A stretch of DNA of 64,000 nt from Lophium mytilinum (lineage: Eukaryota > Ascomycota > Dothideomycetes > Mytilinidiales > Mytilinidiaceae): assembly GCA_010093605.1 (NCBI GenBank), contig MU004192.1, positions 509,774-573,773 on the forward strand, given 5' to 3'. The notes under the pieces are model-generated. The model was not told the DNA's origin. It searched no databases and saw only the letters and a list, made by a program, of their open reading frames with translations. Positions 44,795-57,006 of this stretch are shown in pieces. Each line of letters opens with the position of its first letter. The first letter of the stretch is position 1. A program made the translations under genes and the position numbers.

Positions 44795-45943
44795 TAGCCA
44801 TGGGACTTCGAATAGAGCTTGATCATGCGTCACGGTGGACCCTTTATGTGTGTTTCAAGGGCCTGATCGCTCAAAGACCGGTGAAAGCCTACTCGTTTTC
44901 ACTCTGTATATAATGCAAGTTCGATTCTACACGTTAAATTTTATCTTTGAAGCCTATTGAATTACCCTAGGCACATGGTTATTCTCTCATAAAAGCGAAG
45001 TTACATTCATATCAGGTGCCGATTGCACATCAGAAACCAGATCCTTTTTACTTCTGCAAGCAACTAGTGCACTGCATGATTTACTTCATAGTGCTTATGG
45101 CTTTCTAGGAGCAAAGCTTTGGAGATGCTATTCGATGGTCCTACCAAATTTCTAGGCCTCAGTGGTAAAAACATGGCAAGTGGGCCTAGTATGTGGTGGA
45201 GCATGGAGGCATTGATGTGGTTTTGACGATGATGGAGATCATTGTGATTGGCGATGGGTAACAGCCCGTACCTTAAAAGAAATTTCCCCTTTTGAGCATA
45301 TGGAAGAGATTATGAGCACGGTAAAGGCGTGCTGGAGACGCCTAGGACGGGTCGGAGACGTAAAGTCCAGCACCTCGTAAATCAGGTTCGTATTCATCCC
45401 CTTATTTTCGACATGTGCATCTCACCATATCTCAGCTTATAACAAATTCTCTTTCCCTCTGCACACCCAGCCACGCTATTGAACCACTTCTAAGCAATAT
45501 TAAACCTAGAAATCAAGATGTAATGATCCACCCCTTATGAATCAGCTTGGTGTAAAAACACTTACCTTTACACTTGTGAGGGCTTATCACAGCGTGTCTC
45601 ACATCGACTTCACCATCCTTTTTGCGCGCTATCCTACGCCATTAAGCCACCCCCAACCAATACCAGAATTGAAGAAGAAAACGTCAGCCCCACCACACCA
45701 CAGATTGGCATCACAGAATACAAGATAGGCAAAGGCTGTGTGCTGTTTGATTGATAATGGATATGCCATGTCCGGCTGCTTAAAGCCGCCTATGCCTATG
45801 AAGCGAGATCCCACCCAGGCTCACCTACGCCTCCCCCAGATGTTCATCAGCTCTCGAGATGCCATGCAGAGCGGAATAGCTAGTTGGCTCCCACATCATC
45901 TCTATCATATCGCATCGCTCGTCAGCGTGATTTTCGGCTGCAA
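44795..45943. other. 1.1-kb convergent intergenic stretch
   Basis: The stretch lies between the stops of the GH3 and TRM4 genes. It holds copy B of the dispersed repeat (45236-45359). No further open frame is convincing. Confidence 0.5.
45236..45359 (+). repeat. Dispersed repeat, copy B
   Basis: This copy aligns without gaps over 124 bases to the reverse complement of 10328-10451 (about 83% identity). Similarity fades immediately outside both ends, and no terminal inverted repeat or target-site duplication is obvious. The short open frame starting at M-E-E (45300) is kept here too. Confidence 0.85.
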
Positions 45944-48742
45944 TCATGGCAAAGGAACCCCGCCGTCGACTCCATCCTCCACGCTATGGTCAATAGTGTC
46001 TACGTTGCCGTTCGTGGCCTGAGGCTCCAGTTCCTCAGCCGCAGCTGGTTCGGCTTTCAGATCCTCGGGCTCTGCTGCGTCCGCTGGGTTAGTTGCGGGT
46101 GTGGGGGCGTCATCGGTTTTGGGTTTGTTGAAGCGGTCTTTGGAGTGATCGATTAGAGGGGTGTCGTCGTTGAAGAGACGGAGGAGGAGCGCTCTGTCGC
46201 TTGTTAGCTGCAATTCTGCGGGGCATAGGAGTGGGTTTTTCTCTCACTTTCTCTCCTCCTTAGGAAGCATCAGGTTTAGAGAGGCTACGCTCCGCCACAG
46301 CGGAAGGACCATTCGTTCCCTTGTAGGAATTAGTAAAGGCGAAGGTCGAGGAGGGTAGGAGAGCATACTTGAACCCATCTTCGTTATCGCTCGTCTCAAC
46401 TCTAAGGACGCAGCACCCCATCGGGATATCTCTCACCCTCTCACCGATTTCTCCAAGCTCTTTCCAGCCCTCCTTAGCTACCTGAGGGAACATCTCGATG
46501 AGAAGCTTCCTCAACGTCTCCTTCTTGTATAAACGAACGATCCGCTCTTCGCCTACCCACGGCTCGATAATCGGTATGCCGTCCGACTGTATCCGCCAGC
46601 GACAGGTGTCCTGTCCCTGTGCATCCTGCTTCATGAACATCTTGACTCCGCAGTGCACGAATTTCATGCCCTTCCCTTCCATCCGAACCAAAATCTCTCG
46701 CGCGAGTGCGGATGTGTAGTAGATCGCCTTCACTGGCTGGCCGGTTGCGTTGCGCACCATCCACCTATCTCGTGGGAACCTGGGAGAGATACTGTAGAAA
46801 TCGTATATTTTTGACAGTTCTTCGTGCTCAGGGTCAAGATATTTGAATGGCTCCTCCTGTGGCTGATTGGATCGCTTTTTGAACGGATTTTCGGTCTTGA
46901 GTCTAGGGCTTTTGGTCTCTTCTTTAGCGACGGCCGGCGCAGCGCTGGCTTCCACAGGAGCATCAGTCATTGTGATGTCGGTTGTAGGGTCGGTAGATGG
47001 AACATCGGGAGCCGTAGTGGTAGTTTCAAGCTCTTGGACTGGAGGCTTATCGTCTTCAGAGTGGCCTACCTTTACGCGCTTTGGAGATGCCTGATCGTCG
47101 TCATCCTCTAGAGACCGCTTTGCTGGCGATGAAGCTTTCGGTGCCGCGCTACCATTCTGCTTCACGGAAGGAGTAATTGGGTTCTTCGGCTCGGCCTCCG
47201 GCTTAGCTCGAATCTCAGAAAGCTTCTCCAGGACGCAAATGAAGAATCCACCGGTATCCTGAAGATGCGGGTAAACTCGCATGCATTTCTCAAGTGGGAT
47301 TCGGTCTTCAGGACTTGCAACAGTTGGTGGAAACATGCTCTCGGCCAGTCGAGAAAGACCGTCCTCTCCAAACTCCTCCTTTTGCTTCTCCACATCGCTC
47401 CATTCGTTCCAGAAACGGCCGGTCTTGTCCATCACTTTCCAATCCGTAAGACCTTCGCGTCGGATCAGCCCGGGTAGCTCCTTTGTGCAGTCAATAATGC
47501 GGACATTCGCAGCTCCTCCACAACGCTCAATAGCGCTTGCGACCACAGCTTCGTTCTCCATTGGGTTGAGACTGCAAGTCGAGTAGACTACGCGGCCTCC
47601 CTTCTTCAGCATCTGAAGAGCTCGGACCAAAATTCGTCCTTGCAATGCGTGAAGACCCAACCCGTTCCCAGCAGTCCAATCCTTCCAAATACCGGGGTTT
47701 TTACGCGCTGTGCCGTCTCCAGAGCATGGAACATCTGCGAGAATTCGGTCAAACTTGAGATATCTCTTAGGCTTGCCTGGCTCAGACTCAATCTCGATAG
47801 AAGGAAACATAGTAGCATCGTGATTTGTAACGATCAAATTCGGAGAGTTCAGTCTCTTGACCTGATGCACCAGCATGTGAGCCCGTCGATTGTCCACATC
47901 GTTCGCAATTAGTAAGCCAGTCGATCTCCCGTCGTCCTGGTAGTCATCCTCGCTCTCGGCCAGCGACATATCAGCCTCGATCTCTCGGCCATCAGGACTC
48001 ATCTCCCGACCTTGTTCTTGCGCAAGCTTATGGAGGACCTTGCGCACCCGGGCTTCCTCCCCACCATGGACCATCTCAGCCAGCTGCGCAGATTTGCTTC
48101 CCGGCGCAGCGCACAGGTCCAGCACCGTCATGCCGGGTTTTATATCCATCAAAAGCGGGGGTATCATGCTAACCACCTCTTGCCGACTGATGTTTCCAAC
48201 TTGCGTCTCCGAGACCAAGAACTTCTGGAACGACGCGAAAGGAGCGAACTTGCGAATGACCTGTTTCGGGACAGTCATGGACCAAGCCAATTGTTCGGGA
48301 TACCATGGCAGCTGTGTAGGAGGGTCGACGAGTTGGCCGTTGAACTTGACGCCGGTGATTTCGGGAATGTAGAGGTCTTTCAAGCGCTGCTGTACGGCAA
48401 GAGCATGGCTAGATAAGTTAGCCAATGTGATATCTCCATGTTCTCGCAGACATATACCCTTTGGATCCAGTGAAACGGAAGCTATTGGGCAGCTCCTTCT
48501 TCATAGTAGTCCAGAACTGGTCGCGCTCGTCCTCTGCGAGTATACCAAGCTTGTTGTAGTATCCCTCAAACGCTTCATTCTCTTTTGGAATTTCGGGATA
48601 GCTCGTAGTTGGTCCACGTCCTCCTCCACCACCGCCCCCTCCTCGTCCACGGCCTCGAAACTACAATCTAGTCAGTCTTTGATTAGAAGCCAGAGTGTAG
48701 CAAGCACACGCAACCTACGTTCTTGTTTCCGCGCTTCCCCAT
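45944..48742 (-). CDS. TRM4: tRNA (cytosine-5)-methyltransferase, NSUN2/TRM4 type
   Basis: Four exons, 48742-48719, 48660-48458, 48408-46289 and 46215-45944, give 872 residues. The tiny first exon reads MGKRGNKN and joins a Gly/Arg-rich stretch, then PEIPKENEAFEGYYNKLGIL and SFRFTGSKG/HALAVQQRL, a family-like N-terminus. SAM-binding motif I is DLCAAPGSK (173-181). The two catalytic cysteines of m5C-RNA methyltransferases are Cys304 in DVPCSGDGT and Cys354 in YSTCSLNPMEN. A ~100-residue acidic, Lys-rich insert sits near 505-610. The last exon adds ALLLRLFNDDTPLID, a conserved C-terminal block; without that splice the protein would stop 15 residues into unrelated sequence. The enzyme makes m5C at several tRNA positions in the nucleus. 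The exon 3 donor (GTAGCC) is the least certain border. Confidence 0.9.
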
Positions 48743-48998
48743 GATGTCGCGGAGTGAGTTGTCTGTGTAAGAAGTTTATGCGACAATCAAGCTCATCCTG
48801 TCTAGGTGAGGTAAGAATTAGAAGCTCGAGTGAAAGCTAAACCTTTTTTCCGAATCAAGCTTTTTAGCGGGCCGACTCGCTCCCGACCCCGCCACGTGCC
48901 GCTACCAAACCACTGTAATCTCGACAACTTCCTTTACAGTACATTCTCACTGTGTTTCTCCATCAAGATACCGAAATCACGAAAAGAGGCGTTATACG

Positions 48999-50136
48999 AT
49001 GGAAACAATCGACCGCGAGGTATACTTCAAAGATGACGTCTCTGTAACATCCAACGCTCGACCAATAGGCATATTTTCCTCCTACATGCTACTTTGCGTC
49101 TCACTTACGATCTTGATCTTGCGATCGTTATATAAAAGTTCCCAGCGCCTTTCATCTCCTCAAAAAGCAACTCCAGATCAATTCGGGCGCACTCAACGTG
49201 TTGTCCTTTTCGCTGCTCTCGCGACCATCAGTCTCGGCACGACATGGTACTACATGTTCAGCTTCTTTTCTCACTCGTATCGCCATTGGCTATCTATACA
49301 ACCTATACCCCTATTACAAGATGCAGAACTTGAACTCGGAGCGTGGTTAAAGGACACGAAGCTATTCAAAGAAGCGTGGGGCACCGCGCTCGAAACACCG
49401 GAACGCTTCTGGTGGACGCAGCAGATCTTTTTCTTCACGTCTATATGGAGTGTGTTTCAAGGGCAACAAGGTAGCTCATCTCCTAGAACTCATCATCAAC
49501 CTTCTCATTCACATTAAGAGAATATGGTGATGTCAATACTGATCATGCCGCGTCCCAGGCTTCTCCCGCCGGATCCCTCATCTCTGGGCCTACATGCTCT
49601 TAGGCCAAGTCGTCGCAATCTCGTTCGCCACGAACCTCTTCTTTGTCGCCGTCTCACTGAACCCTGTATCAACGGGAGGAGGCTCGCCGCGAAACCGAGA
49701 GCGCTGGACACCGCCACTATCAGTTCTCCTCATCCCCTTACTCGCGACCTTTGTCAGCACGGGCTTGATACCCAGCTCAGTCTCAAAGCCGTATTTCATG
49801 TACATATTACTCCTGCCTCATTTTGCGCTATTCGTGCCACCGATACTGTACAATATCGTGCCTCCGTCTTGGGGAACGACGCATACGACTCTGAAAGCAG
49901 TGGGCCAGTACTATGAGCGCGTTTACTCTCTCCTTGTCATGCTGTCGATTGTATTCGTAGCGCTGGCGTCGAGACCGGCTTGGGGTGGGATTTCAGCGGC
50001 GCTTTATGAGCACCCTGCTGTTAGTAGTGTGGGATGGGACGTGATTCTCTGCTGGACAAGCTGGGGGGTCTGGACGCTCGTATATCAGATTGGCGCGAGT
50101 GGTGTGAAGGGAAAGACGGAAGTTAAGGAGCTATAG
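48999..50136 (+). CDS. Multi-pass membrane protein, unknown
   Basis: Two exons, 48999-49470 and 49559-50136, give 349 residues; the GTAGCT intron joins VFQGQQG/FSRRIPHLWAY. Eight hydrophobic segments are likely, including FSSYMLLCVSLTILILRSL, VVLFAALATISLGTTWYY, QIFFFTSIWSVF, YMLLGQVVAISFATNLFFVA and VLLIPLLATFVSTGLI. No transporter or enzyme motif is recognised. The stop lies only 30 bases from the stop of the convergent methyltransferase gene, and it is divergent from TRM4 with about 256 bases between starts. Its position beside a methyltransferase and two flavoenzymes suggests, but does not show, a role in the same lipid or small-molecule pathway. Confidence 0.75.
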
Positions 50137-50166
50137 TAGAAGCAAGAGGCCGTATTGACGCCTCAC

Positions 50167-51478
50167 TCATCGTCGAGCTACTACAATGACTCCCCTAACG
50201 ATTCTCGTACGTGCCCACCACCCAAAGAGCCACTTCGCAGCTTTAAGCCCGCCAAACCCCACCCCAATCGCATCCAGATCTCTTTCTCTCCGATCAAGAA
50301 ACCCAGTCAGCGGCGTGAACACGTGCTCCGAGATATCCTCCATCGCAATATTCTCCGCTCGGTACCCAGCCTCTTGCAGTTTCTTGCGGTACTGATCTAC
50401 CGTCACGAAATTACCGTATGGCGAGCCGGACAAGACGCAAACAAGAAAGAGCAACGCCTTCTGGAACAACGTGACGTCCTCTGCCAGAACTAGATCAAAC
50501 GCCATGACCGAAGCGTCCAACTTTTCGTAGGCGTGTGCAATAACCGCCCACCGCGACGGCGAGAAGTGGTAGAACGTATCCAGCGCCAGCACCCATCGCG
50601 TCGTGCGCTCCGAGTTCGTCTGTACCGCCGTAAGCAACGCTTGAGGCCATGCGTCCGGCCGTGCGGCGTCTCCGCAGAATATCTGCACGCGGTCGGAGAT
50701 GTGATCGGTAGCCAAGTCTCCCTGATTGAGGTGCTGGAAAGTGTTCAGACGAGCCTCCGCGTACTTGAATTGGGTTTTCGAGAGCGTGATGCCGGTGTAT
50801 TTACGGAAAAGAGGGAACTTTTGCTGAGAAGAGGTTGTGCGAGCCCATTCGTCGGCGTGATACAGCGTTCCTGAGCTTCCTTCGACTTGCCGTGTCAGGT
50901 ACTCGGTCTGGTCTCCGCAGCCGAATCCTAGATCGATAAGTTCAAGGGCTGTGGACTCGTCTTTGCCGGGTGTACGACGCATCACATCCGCCGTCTCGAG
51001 GACTTTGATGAGGAGAGCGCGGCAGGCGGTTGGGAAGTCGTTCGTGTCCTTGATTTGATGAGATAGGCCATGAGAAATGACGAGTTTTTAAGGAACTAAA
51101 AGCTCGGGTAACGTGGATATGAGAGTTGTAGCGTACTTTCCAATACCCCATATTCATCCACATGCTCTTAGGCGGTAGGTCGATATTTAATCGACCGTGC
51201 TCTAGACCGTATACCTCCACGATCGCTTCGCTCTCATGCCATATGACTTTTTTGAGTTGTGGTGCGAGTGTCCGTACGGTTGGAATGAAGATGATACCGC
51301 ATATGAAGACGGCGGCTTGCCGGAGGTCTGTCCATGGGACTGTGTAGTCGTTGTTTGATGTGAAGAAGTAGATGAAGGGTATTAGTGGCAGAATGAACTT
51401 AATGATTTGGGGCTTTTGCGTGAAGAATAGGACGATGGAGACTGCGATCCCCAATGATTTGAACCCATTCATCTTCAC
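50167..51478 (-). CDS. Membrane-anchored SAM-dependent methyltransferase
   Basis: Two exons, 51478-51137 and 51048-50167, give 407 residues; the join reads MWMNMGYWK/DTNDFPTACRALL. The N-terminus has two hydrophobic segments (about 8-40 and 52-70), so the enzyme is probably anchored in a membrane with its catalytic part in the cytosol. The class I SAM-binding motif is ELIDLGFGCGDQ (150-161), followed by YTGITLSKTQFKYAEARL and RWVLALDTFYHF, the usual post-I and acidic motifs of this fold. The MNMGYWK motif just before the fold recalls small-molecule and lipid methyltransferases of the cyclopropane-fatty-acid, sterol and quinone groups. The substrate cannot be named. Confidence 0.8.
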
Positions 51479-51819
51479 GCTATCTGGAATGGGATTTGGG
51501 GAGTGGTGGTCAAGGAAGAGAGCTGGTCGTGCCTTAGTAGTTCTGTGCTATTCCCTCCTAGGACTAGTCTCCGGCGAGTTGATTGGCGCACGGATATGTA
51601 TGTATACCTAGGTAAGATCTTGAAGTAGGAATCAAGAGTAAGTCAATACGCATGTGGCTTCATTGGCTTCAGTTTCAATCTTCCTCCTACCACCAGATCA
51701 TCCTTTAGATAGGCAGGTACATGATGCCACAAACAAGACTCGATGGTCGAACTCAGGGGCATTGCTGGAGATAATTTCAATAGTGTATCGCTATGTATAA
51801 TTTCACCATCAAACTACGT
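51479..51819. other. Short intergenic stretch
   Basis: These 341 bases between the methyltransferase start and the monooxygenase stop are the methyltransferase promoter and the monooxygenase 3' region. Nothing else is seen. Confidence 0.5.
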
Positions 51820-53882
51820 CTAAACCACGCTTTTCTCCTCTGGCAGTAGCCCGATGAAATCCAGCACATACGCGATGGCGTTGAGGAGCCCATAAAAGAG
51901 CATCGGAATCACCCCAAACAGCAAATTCCCAATCTTCCCTCTACGCAGGATCGTCTCCGCGAGCTCGGTCACTGCAATATGCGGAGCCTCAGGACTCTCA
52001 AAAGGCCCGACAAGCCTGTAGAACGTAACGAAGGACGCACCAAAGCAATAAGTGAGCAAAACTCGCCAGCCGTGGCGGAGATAGAGCGTCAGAAGGCCGG
52101 GAGCCCCACCAAAGTCTTTGGCAAGCGTGCTCATATACGCGCTATGATCTACACCATACTGGATCCGCGAGCCTTTGGAAGCGAGGAGGTGATAGTGCGG
52201 AGGATCTGTTGGGAGGGCCATGCGGTTGAGAATGAGAGCAGTCCACCACATGGCCTGCTGTTCTGCGATTGGCGGGATGGCGCCGACGCCGGGGCGGACG
52301 AAGCCGATGTAGGCAATGGAGGGGTGGGAAGCATTGACGATGTTGCGGATGTTGGCCGAGGAGGCGGTCGGGTAAGACGGATCTAGCCAAGCAAAGTCTT
52401 GTTTGTAGCTGTTGAGCATAGTCAGAAAAAGTTGTTCGGTTTCATAGCGTCAATCCCTGTAGCGTAATCGATAAGTGGGATGACGGAGCAACTTACCCAG
52501 TGCAGTAGACAACACAATCGGGCTTCACAGCCTTGTCTTTCATCCTTTGCCAGTCTTTTCGGTCTGGCCGGGGCTCGAAGATGACGGTGCCCGTCTCATC
52601 GATACATACTGGAAATGTGCATGTGTCAACCCATTTGTCTGAGTTCGCGTCTTCTGGCGGGTCTACGTATTTGTTGCCGATGAAATCGAGGAACGCGTTC
52701 TTCGTTTTGTACGGGCGATTTAAGTAAGGCATCGCTTTGTTGCTTTTGTTCAGGAACACGTATGCGCGACCGAGTCTTTCCGGTGGCAGAGCTCCAACGT
52801 GCTGGTTCATGCCGGCCTGAGTGCCTGTGAGGAACCAGAGGACACGCTTGATAACAAAATCTGAGACGAACCAGCGCAGTCGGCTTTGAGCTATCGCCCG
52901 GTGCACGTATGCAGTCTCAAAAAGGTTCGTGATGAGTCCATCGATAGGCAAGCCGCCCTTGAATTGCCGCCCAAAAACTTGGAATCGGCTGAGAGCTTTG
53001 GGGAATGAGAGGAAGCCTGTCCTGTAGCACATCGTCACGGAGACAGCATCGGCCTTCATCGCTTCGTATGCAATGTCTAAAACGCCGTCTTAGCTGCTGG
53101 TGAGTTTTCTAAAACGTTAGACTCACCCATTGCAGTCTCTCCACACCCCAGGATGAGGATTTTGCGGCCGGTAAGCTGAGAGCGGGTCTTGTAGTTTGAT
53201 GAATGAAGGACCTCGCCATGAATATTTTCAATGCCTTTGATACTTGGGATGTTGGCTTGAACATGCAATCCAGTACATATTGCAACATGTGAGCAATCAT
53301 AGTTGCGCTCCTCGCCGGAGGGGTTGTCGATGTATTTGACCCGATGCTTCCACTTCTGGCTTGAAGACTCGAGCGGCGAGATGTTGACAACAGGACAACG
53401 GAGCTTGATGAAAGGAGCAAGGTCAAATCGGTCAACATATGACTTTAGGTAATCGACGTATTGTGGCAGAGAAATATGATCTGGCTGGTCCAGTGGGAAG
53501 CGGAAGTCGGAGAAGGCTGTAAGCTGTTTCGAGCTCACCAGCTCTGCGTTCTCGTAGGAGCGGTACTGGAAGGTACCGCCAATATTCTCTTCGCTGTTTT
53601 GAGTAAGTCATGGCCTCTATAGGTAGTGGTAATTGTCATGGTGATTGATGAATTCGATAGAAAGAACGAAGTCGCCAAGACAAAGACTATTCATAAGAAA
53701 AGCCAGCACTCACGCTTCAAACAGACGGGCTTCAATTGGTCTCTCTGGAGTTGAAGCTTCCAATAGAGTCTTCAACGTGACCAGACCTCCTGGCCTTGAT
53801 CGTGTCAGCTTTCGGCTTAGAAGGGAGTTAGTGATGACTGAACTGACCCAGCCCCAACAACAGCAACCCTCAGTACTTCCAT
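51820..53882 (-). CDS. Flavin-containing monooxygenase (FMO type)
   Basis: Five exons, 53882-53848, 53794-53714, 53593-53127, 53076-52497 and 52408-51820, give 583 residues. The first two are very short (35 and 81 bases); with them the protein begins LRVAVVGAGPGGLVTLKTLL, the FAD-binding G-x-G-x-x-G site (residues 10-15). The second nucleotide-binding site is LILGCGETAMD (185-195), again created across an intron, which binds NADPH. Between them lies HVAICTGLHVQANIPSIKG, a region near the FMO fingerprint. A C-terminal hydrophobic stretch (about 550-578) could anchor it to the ER. FMOs oxygenate N, S or carbonyl groups. The gene shares a 475-bp divergent region with an FAD amine-oxidase-like gene. 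Confidence 0.87.
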
Positions 53883-54357
53883 GTCCTTTGCAGCTCTTCC
53901 GGCAGACCCATTCGTCTCTTTGACTGATGAGGTGAGGTCGGCGTCAGATTTCTCGGGGGCTCAACGATGCACAGCGGCGGAGCTCTGCTACCTGTTGCAG
54001 ACTGGCGGGGTGGTCTTGGGAGGTCTTGGGTGGCGCCCGCCCTCGGCTGGTTGGTGACTTTCTCTCGTGCCTGCAGCACGATGACGAGGGAGCTGCCCCT
54101 CTGGCAGCGCCTCTTTTTATCTCCGTCTTCCTGGACAAGTTATTCTCCCGTGTTACTCTACTGTTTGCTCCTGAGTGAAGTCTTCGTCCGTAACCTCTGA
54201 CGAGCCGGTGCTTTGCTGTCCTTTGCGTTGCGCGTTCCAAGCCTCAAGTTTTGCAATCCTAGGTATACTTACTACGCCATGCCTTCGTATCATTTCTCAT
54301 AATCCTTCCTCTTAATTGCGCTTCACTCTTCTCGATACCAAAGCCCTGGAGTTCGGA
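53883..54357. promoter_or_regulatory. Divergent promoter of the monooxygenase and amine-oxidase-like genes
   Basis: These 475 bases separate the two start codons and must contain both promoters. Open frames inside it are GC-rich shadows with no domain. No clear TATA box or palindromic operator stands out. Confidence 0.6.
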
Positions 54358-55812
54358 ATGGAGAAGCAGAAGCAGCTTCGAGTTGCCATAGTTGGCTCGG
54401 GCATGGCAGGCCTCGTGACTGCATATTTGTTGAATCAAGATCCCCGCCAGCGGTATGCCGTCACTTTGTTCGAAGCGGTTCGTGTTCAAGCTCTCCAACT
54501 CCAGGGACAGTGCTGACAGGTCCAGGGCAAAGTCCTCTCCCTCGATTCGGCCTCCCTCTCCGTACAGAGTCCAGATTCCAAGCGTGTAGACCGCGTCGAC
54601 CTTCCCATGCGCGCTTTCGCAGGCGGATACTACCACAACCTAAGAGCAATGTATGACCACCTCGGGGTTTCATACCATGCCCAGCCGTTCCTATTCGATT
54701 TCTCCACGGTCAACACACGGGATCCTGGGTCAGCGGAGAAGAAAGCCGGCAACTCCTACTTCATCCACTCCTCCAACAACCATCGCATCCCGCCGGTGAG
54801 ACCAAACGCAATCGGGACCACGTCACATCTGATAGAGATCGCTTATCTGATCTTGTGGTACACTTGGTTTTCCGTCTGCTGCTTTCTTGTACGACCACAC
54901 CCGACCAATGAGACGCAGGAATGCGAAACCGTCGGCGAGTATCTGAGGAGGATCCGGATGGCGCCATACTTCGTTTCGCATTACCTTCTGCCGCTGATGT
55001 CGGGAGTCTCAACGTGTCCTCACGAAACGCTTCTCGCATTCCCGGCCTCAGATGTGCTCGAGTACAAACGATTAACTCATCGGGCGCAGCATTACACTGT
55101 CTCGAATGGCGTTTGCTCGGTTCAGGACAAGCTAGTGAATGAGGTAGACGTACGTCTAGCTGCCATTGTTGAAGCCGTGCACACAGAAAATGCTTTCGTC
55201 AGGATTGAATGGAGGAGCAGTGACGATGAGAACTCGACCGCACTACCCCAGGAAAACTTCGACAGAGTAGTCCTAGCAGTATCTCCAGATATTGTAGGAA
55301 AGATGTTCGAACCCCTGAGACACGAAATGGACCAGATACCTACCGTACTAGTTGAGAGCGTCATACACACCGACGAGGCCACTCTCGGCGAGCCAACCCA
55401 GGAGGTCTTCGCAAGCCGTGACCGATCCGACGCTCAAATCATACACCTCCGTACGAGCTCCGCAGGCTCCGCCATGACCGAATCCGTACATGTGCAACCC
55501 TCGGGGACTATTGTTACGACGTGTCCGTTCAGCTCCATAGACCCGGATCGGATCATCCAGTCGTCAACCTTCACCCGCGTACTGCGCAACCCACGAAGTA
55601 GGAGAATAGTGAACAACATCTTCAATAGACATCATTCCACCCCCCAGTCCGAGAAAGACAGACTACGCTGGAAAAACGGCGACGGCGGCGTCTGGCTGGC
55701 TGGCGGTTGGTGTTGGGACGGCATGGTATTACTAGAAGGATGCGTCGTCTCCGCGATGCGGGTAGCAGACGACTTCGGCGTCCCAATTCCCTGGCGATGC
55801 GGTGCCCTTTAA
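54358..55812 (+). CDS. FAD-dependent amine-oxidase-like oxidoreductase
   Basis: Two exons, 54358-54477 and 54520-55812, with a 42-base intron, give 470 residues. The N-terminus QLRVAIVGSGMAGLVTAYLL is a Rossmann FAD-binding site (G-S-G-M-A-G, 13-18), ending in the Glu of LFEA. The DLPMRAFAGGYYHNL segment and the C-terminal GGVWLAGGWCWDGMVLLEGC match flavin amine-oxidase-superfamily proteins that in bacteria often stand next to cyclopropane-fatty-acid synthase genes. A hydrophobic stretch near 165-185 may touch membrane. The intron is near the lower size limit, but without it the FAD domain would end in frame. Substrate and role are unknown; a lipid-desaturating or amine-oxidising step is an inference from the family and from the methyltransferase nearby. 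Confidence 0.82.
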
Positions 55813-57006
55813 GTTTAAGTTTCAATGACTCGAAGGATGGAGTGTAAGCGTGTACATAGTATATATATACCATCAGGCCACCCCTGCCTGAAATCGTGGA
55901 GTCTTGTTAGGAAATGGACCATACAGATCACGTCCTCGACCTTGATCCTACTTCTAAAGCGGCTATGTTCCCTAAGTGCATTCAAGACCAGCCGATGGAT
56001 GCGCTACCCTACACGCTATCGGCTGCGCGGGTCGGCCCTGATAGGCGAGGTGACGGAGCAGGCCAGGCGGAACGAGGGAAAAGTCGCGAATGGTAGCTTA
56101 TAAATTACAGATGTATGAAGCGTCGTTCTCTGCTCACTCGCATACTCTTTTAAGAACATTCCAGGAAGGAAGCTAATGTTGTGTGGATATATTCCTACCG
56201 CTACCGAAAGGGCAATAGTTCACGATCATACTAGTCTCAAAATAGACTAGCTTGGTTTCTCAACTACCGTACTTCATCTACCTCTACCACGTAATGACTC
56301 GCATCCTCAACCGCTACTCTCTAAACTCGCAATCAGCACGACTACCAAAACGATCCCAATGCCGTAAGTTGAGAATCTCGTGACCAGGCACACCGAAAGC
56401 ATCGTAGACATCCACACAGGCTGAAATCATCCGCCCCTTCCCGATAAAGACACCGCCCTAAAAGTACAGTATTCACTCTATCCTGAGCGGTGTCGGTAGA
56501 GTCTAAAACCCCCCGAGTACCATACTTTGTAGGCAGGTAGTTCCGGCTATGCGACCAAACTATTCCTTTTCACGACTTCCTACTTTCAAGACAAGCATTT
56601 GCGTAGTCATCACACGACATGCATAGATTGCTTCCCAACCGCATTCTCAACTCCATGCTCTCCTGCTATCCGCCTAGACATCTTCTACAAAAGTTCGTCG
56701 TTCTGTTAGCCGGAAACAAGTATTACGGTCCGGTACGGTCACAGGACGTCACCACAGCCACTCTCCAAATACCCCAGCAACCACAGCCGTATCTCCAAAA
56801 CCCCGTCTCCAGGCCCCGAATCCAACTCGACGCATAAACATGTTTCGTATAGCCTGAGCCCATGTGGCCATTAGCTACTCCTACTGTAGATTTGCGAGTG
56901 CACGAAGGATAGCGTACGAGCTCTCGCGATCCCCACTATCTCATCATTACCAAATATACTCGATTTAGCAACCTCAGAAACCACATCCTAGCTTTGATCC
57001 CGAACT
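55813..57006. other. 1.2-kb intergenic stretch with one orphan exon-like piece
   Basis: A (TA)n run lies at about 55860-55870. A minus-strand exon-like piece at 56314-56457 is listed separately. Other open frames are short and unconvincing. Confidence 0.45.
56314..56457 (-). other. Possible terminal exon of an unidentified minus-strand gene
   Basis: On the minus strand a good acceptor (TACTTTTAG) is followed by 47 sense codons and a TAG. The peptide is compact and gene-like, with KGRMISACVDVYDAFGVPG and ILNLRHWDRFGS and two cysteines. It resembles the end of a small secreted fungal protein, but upstream exons with a signal peptide could not be joined in frame. It may be a remnant or a chance frame. 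Confidence 0.3.
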
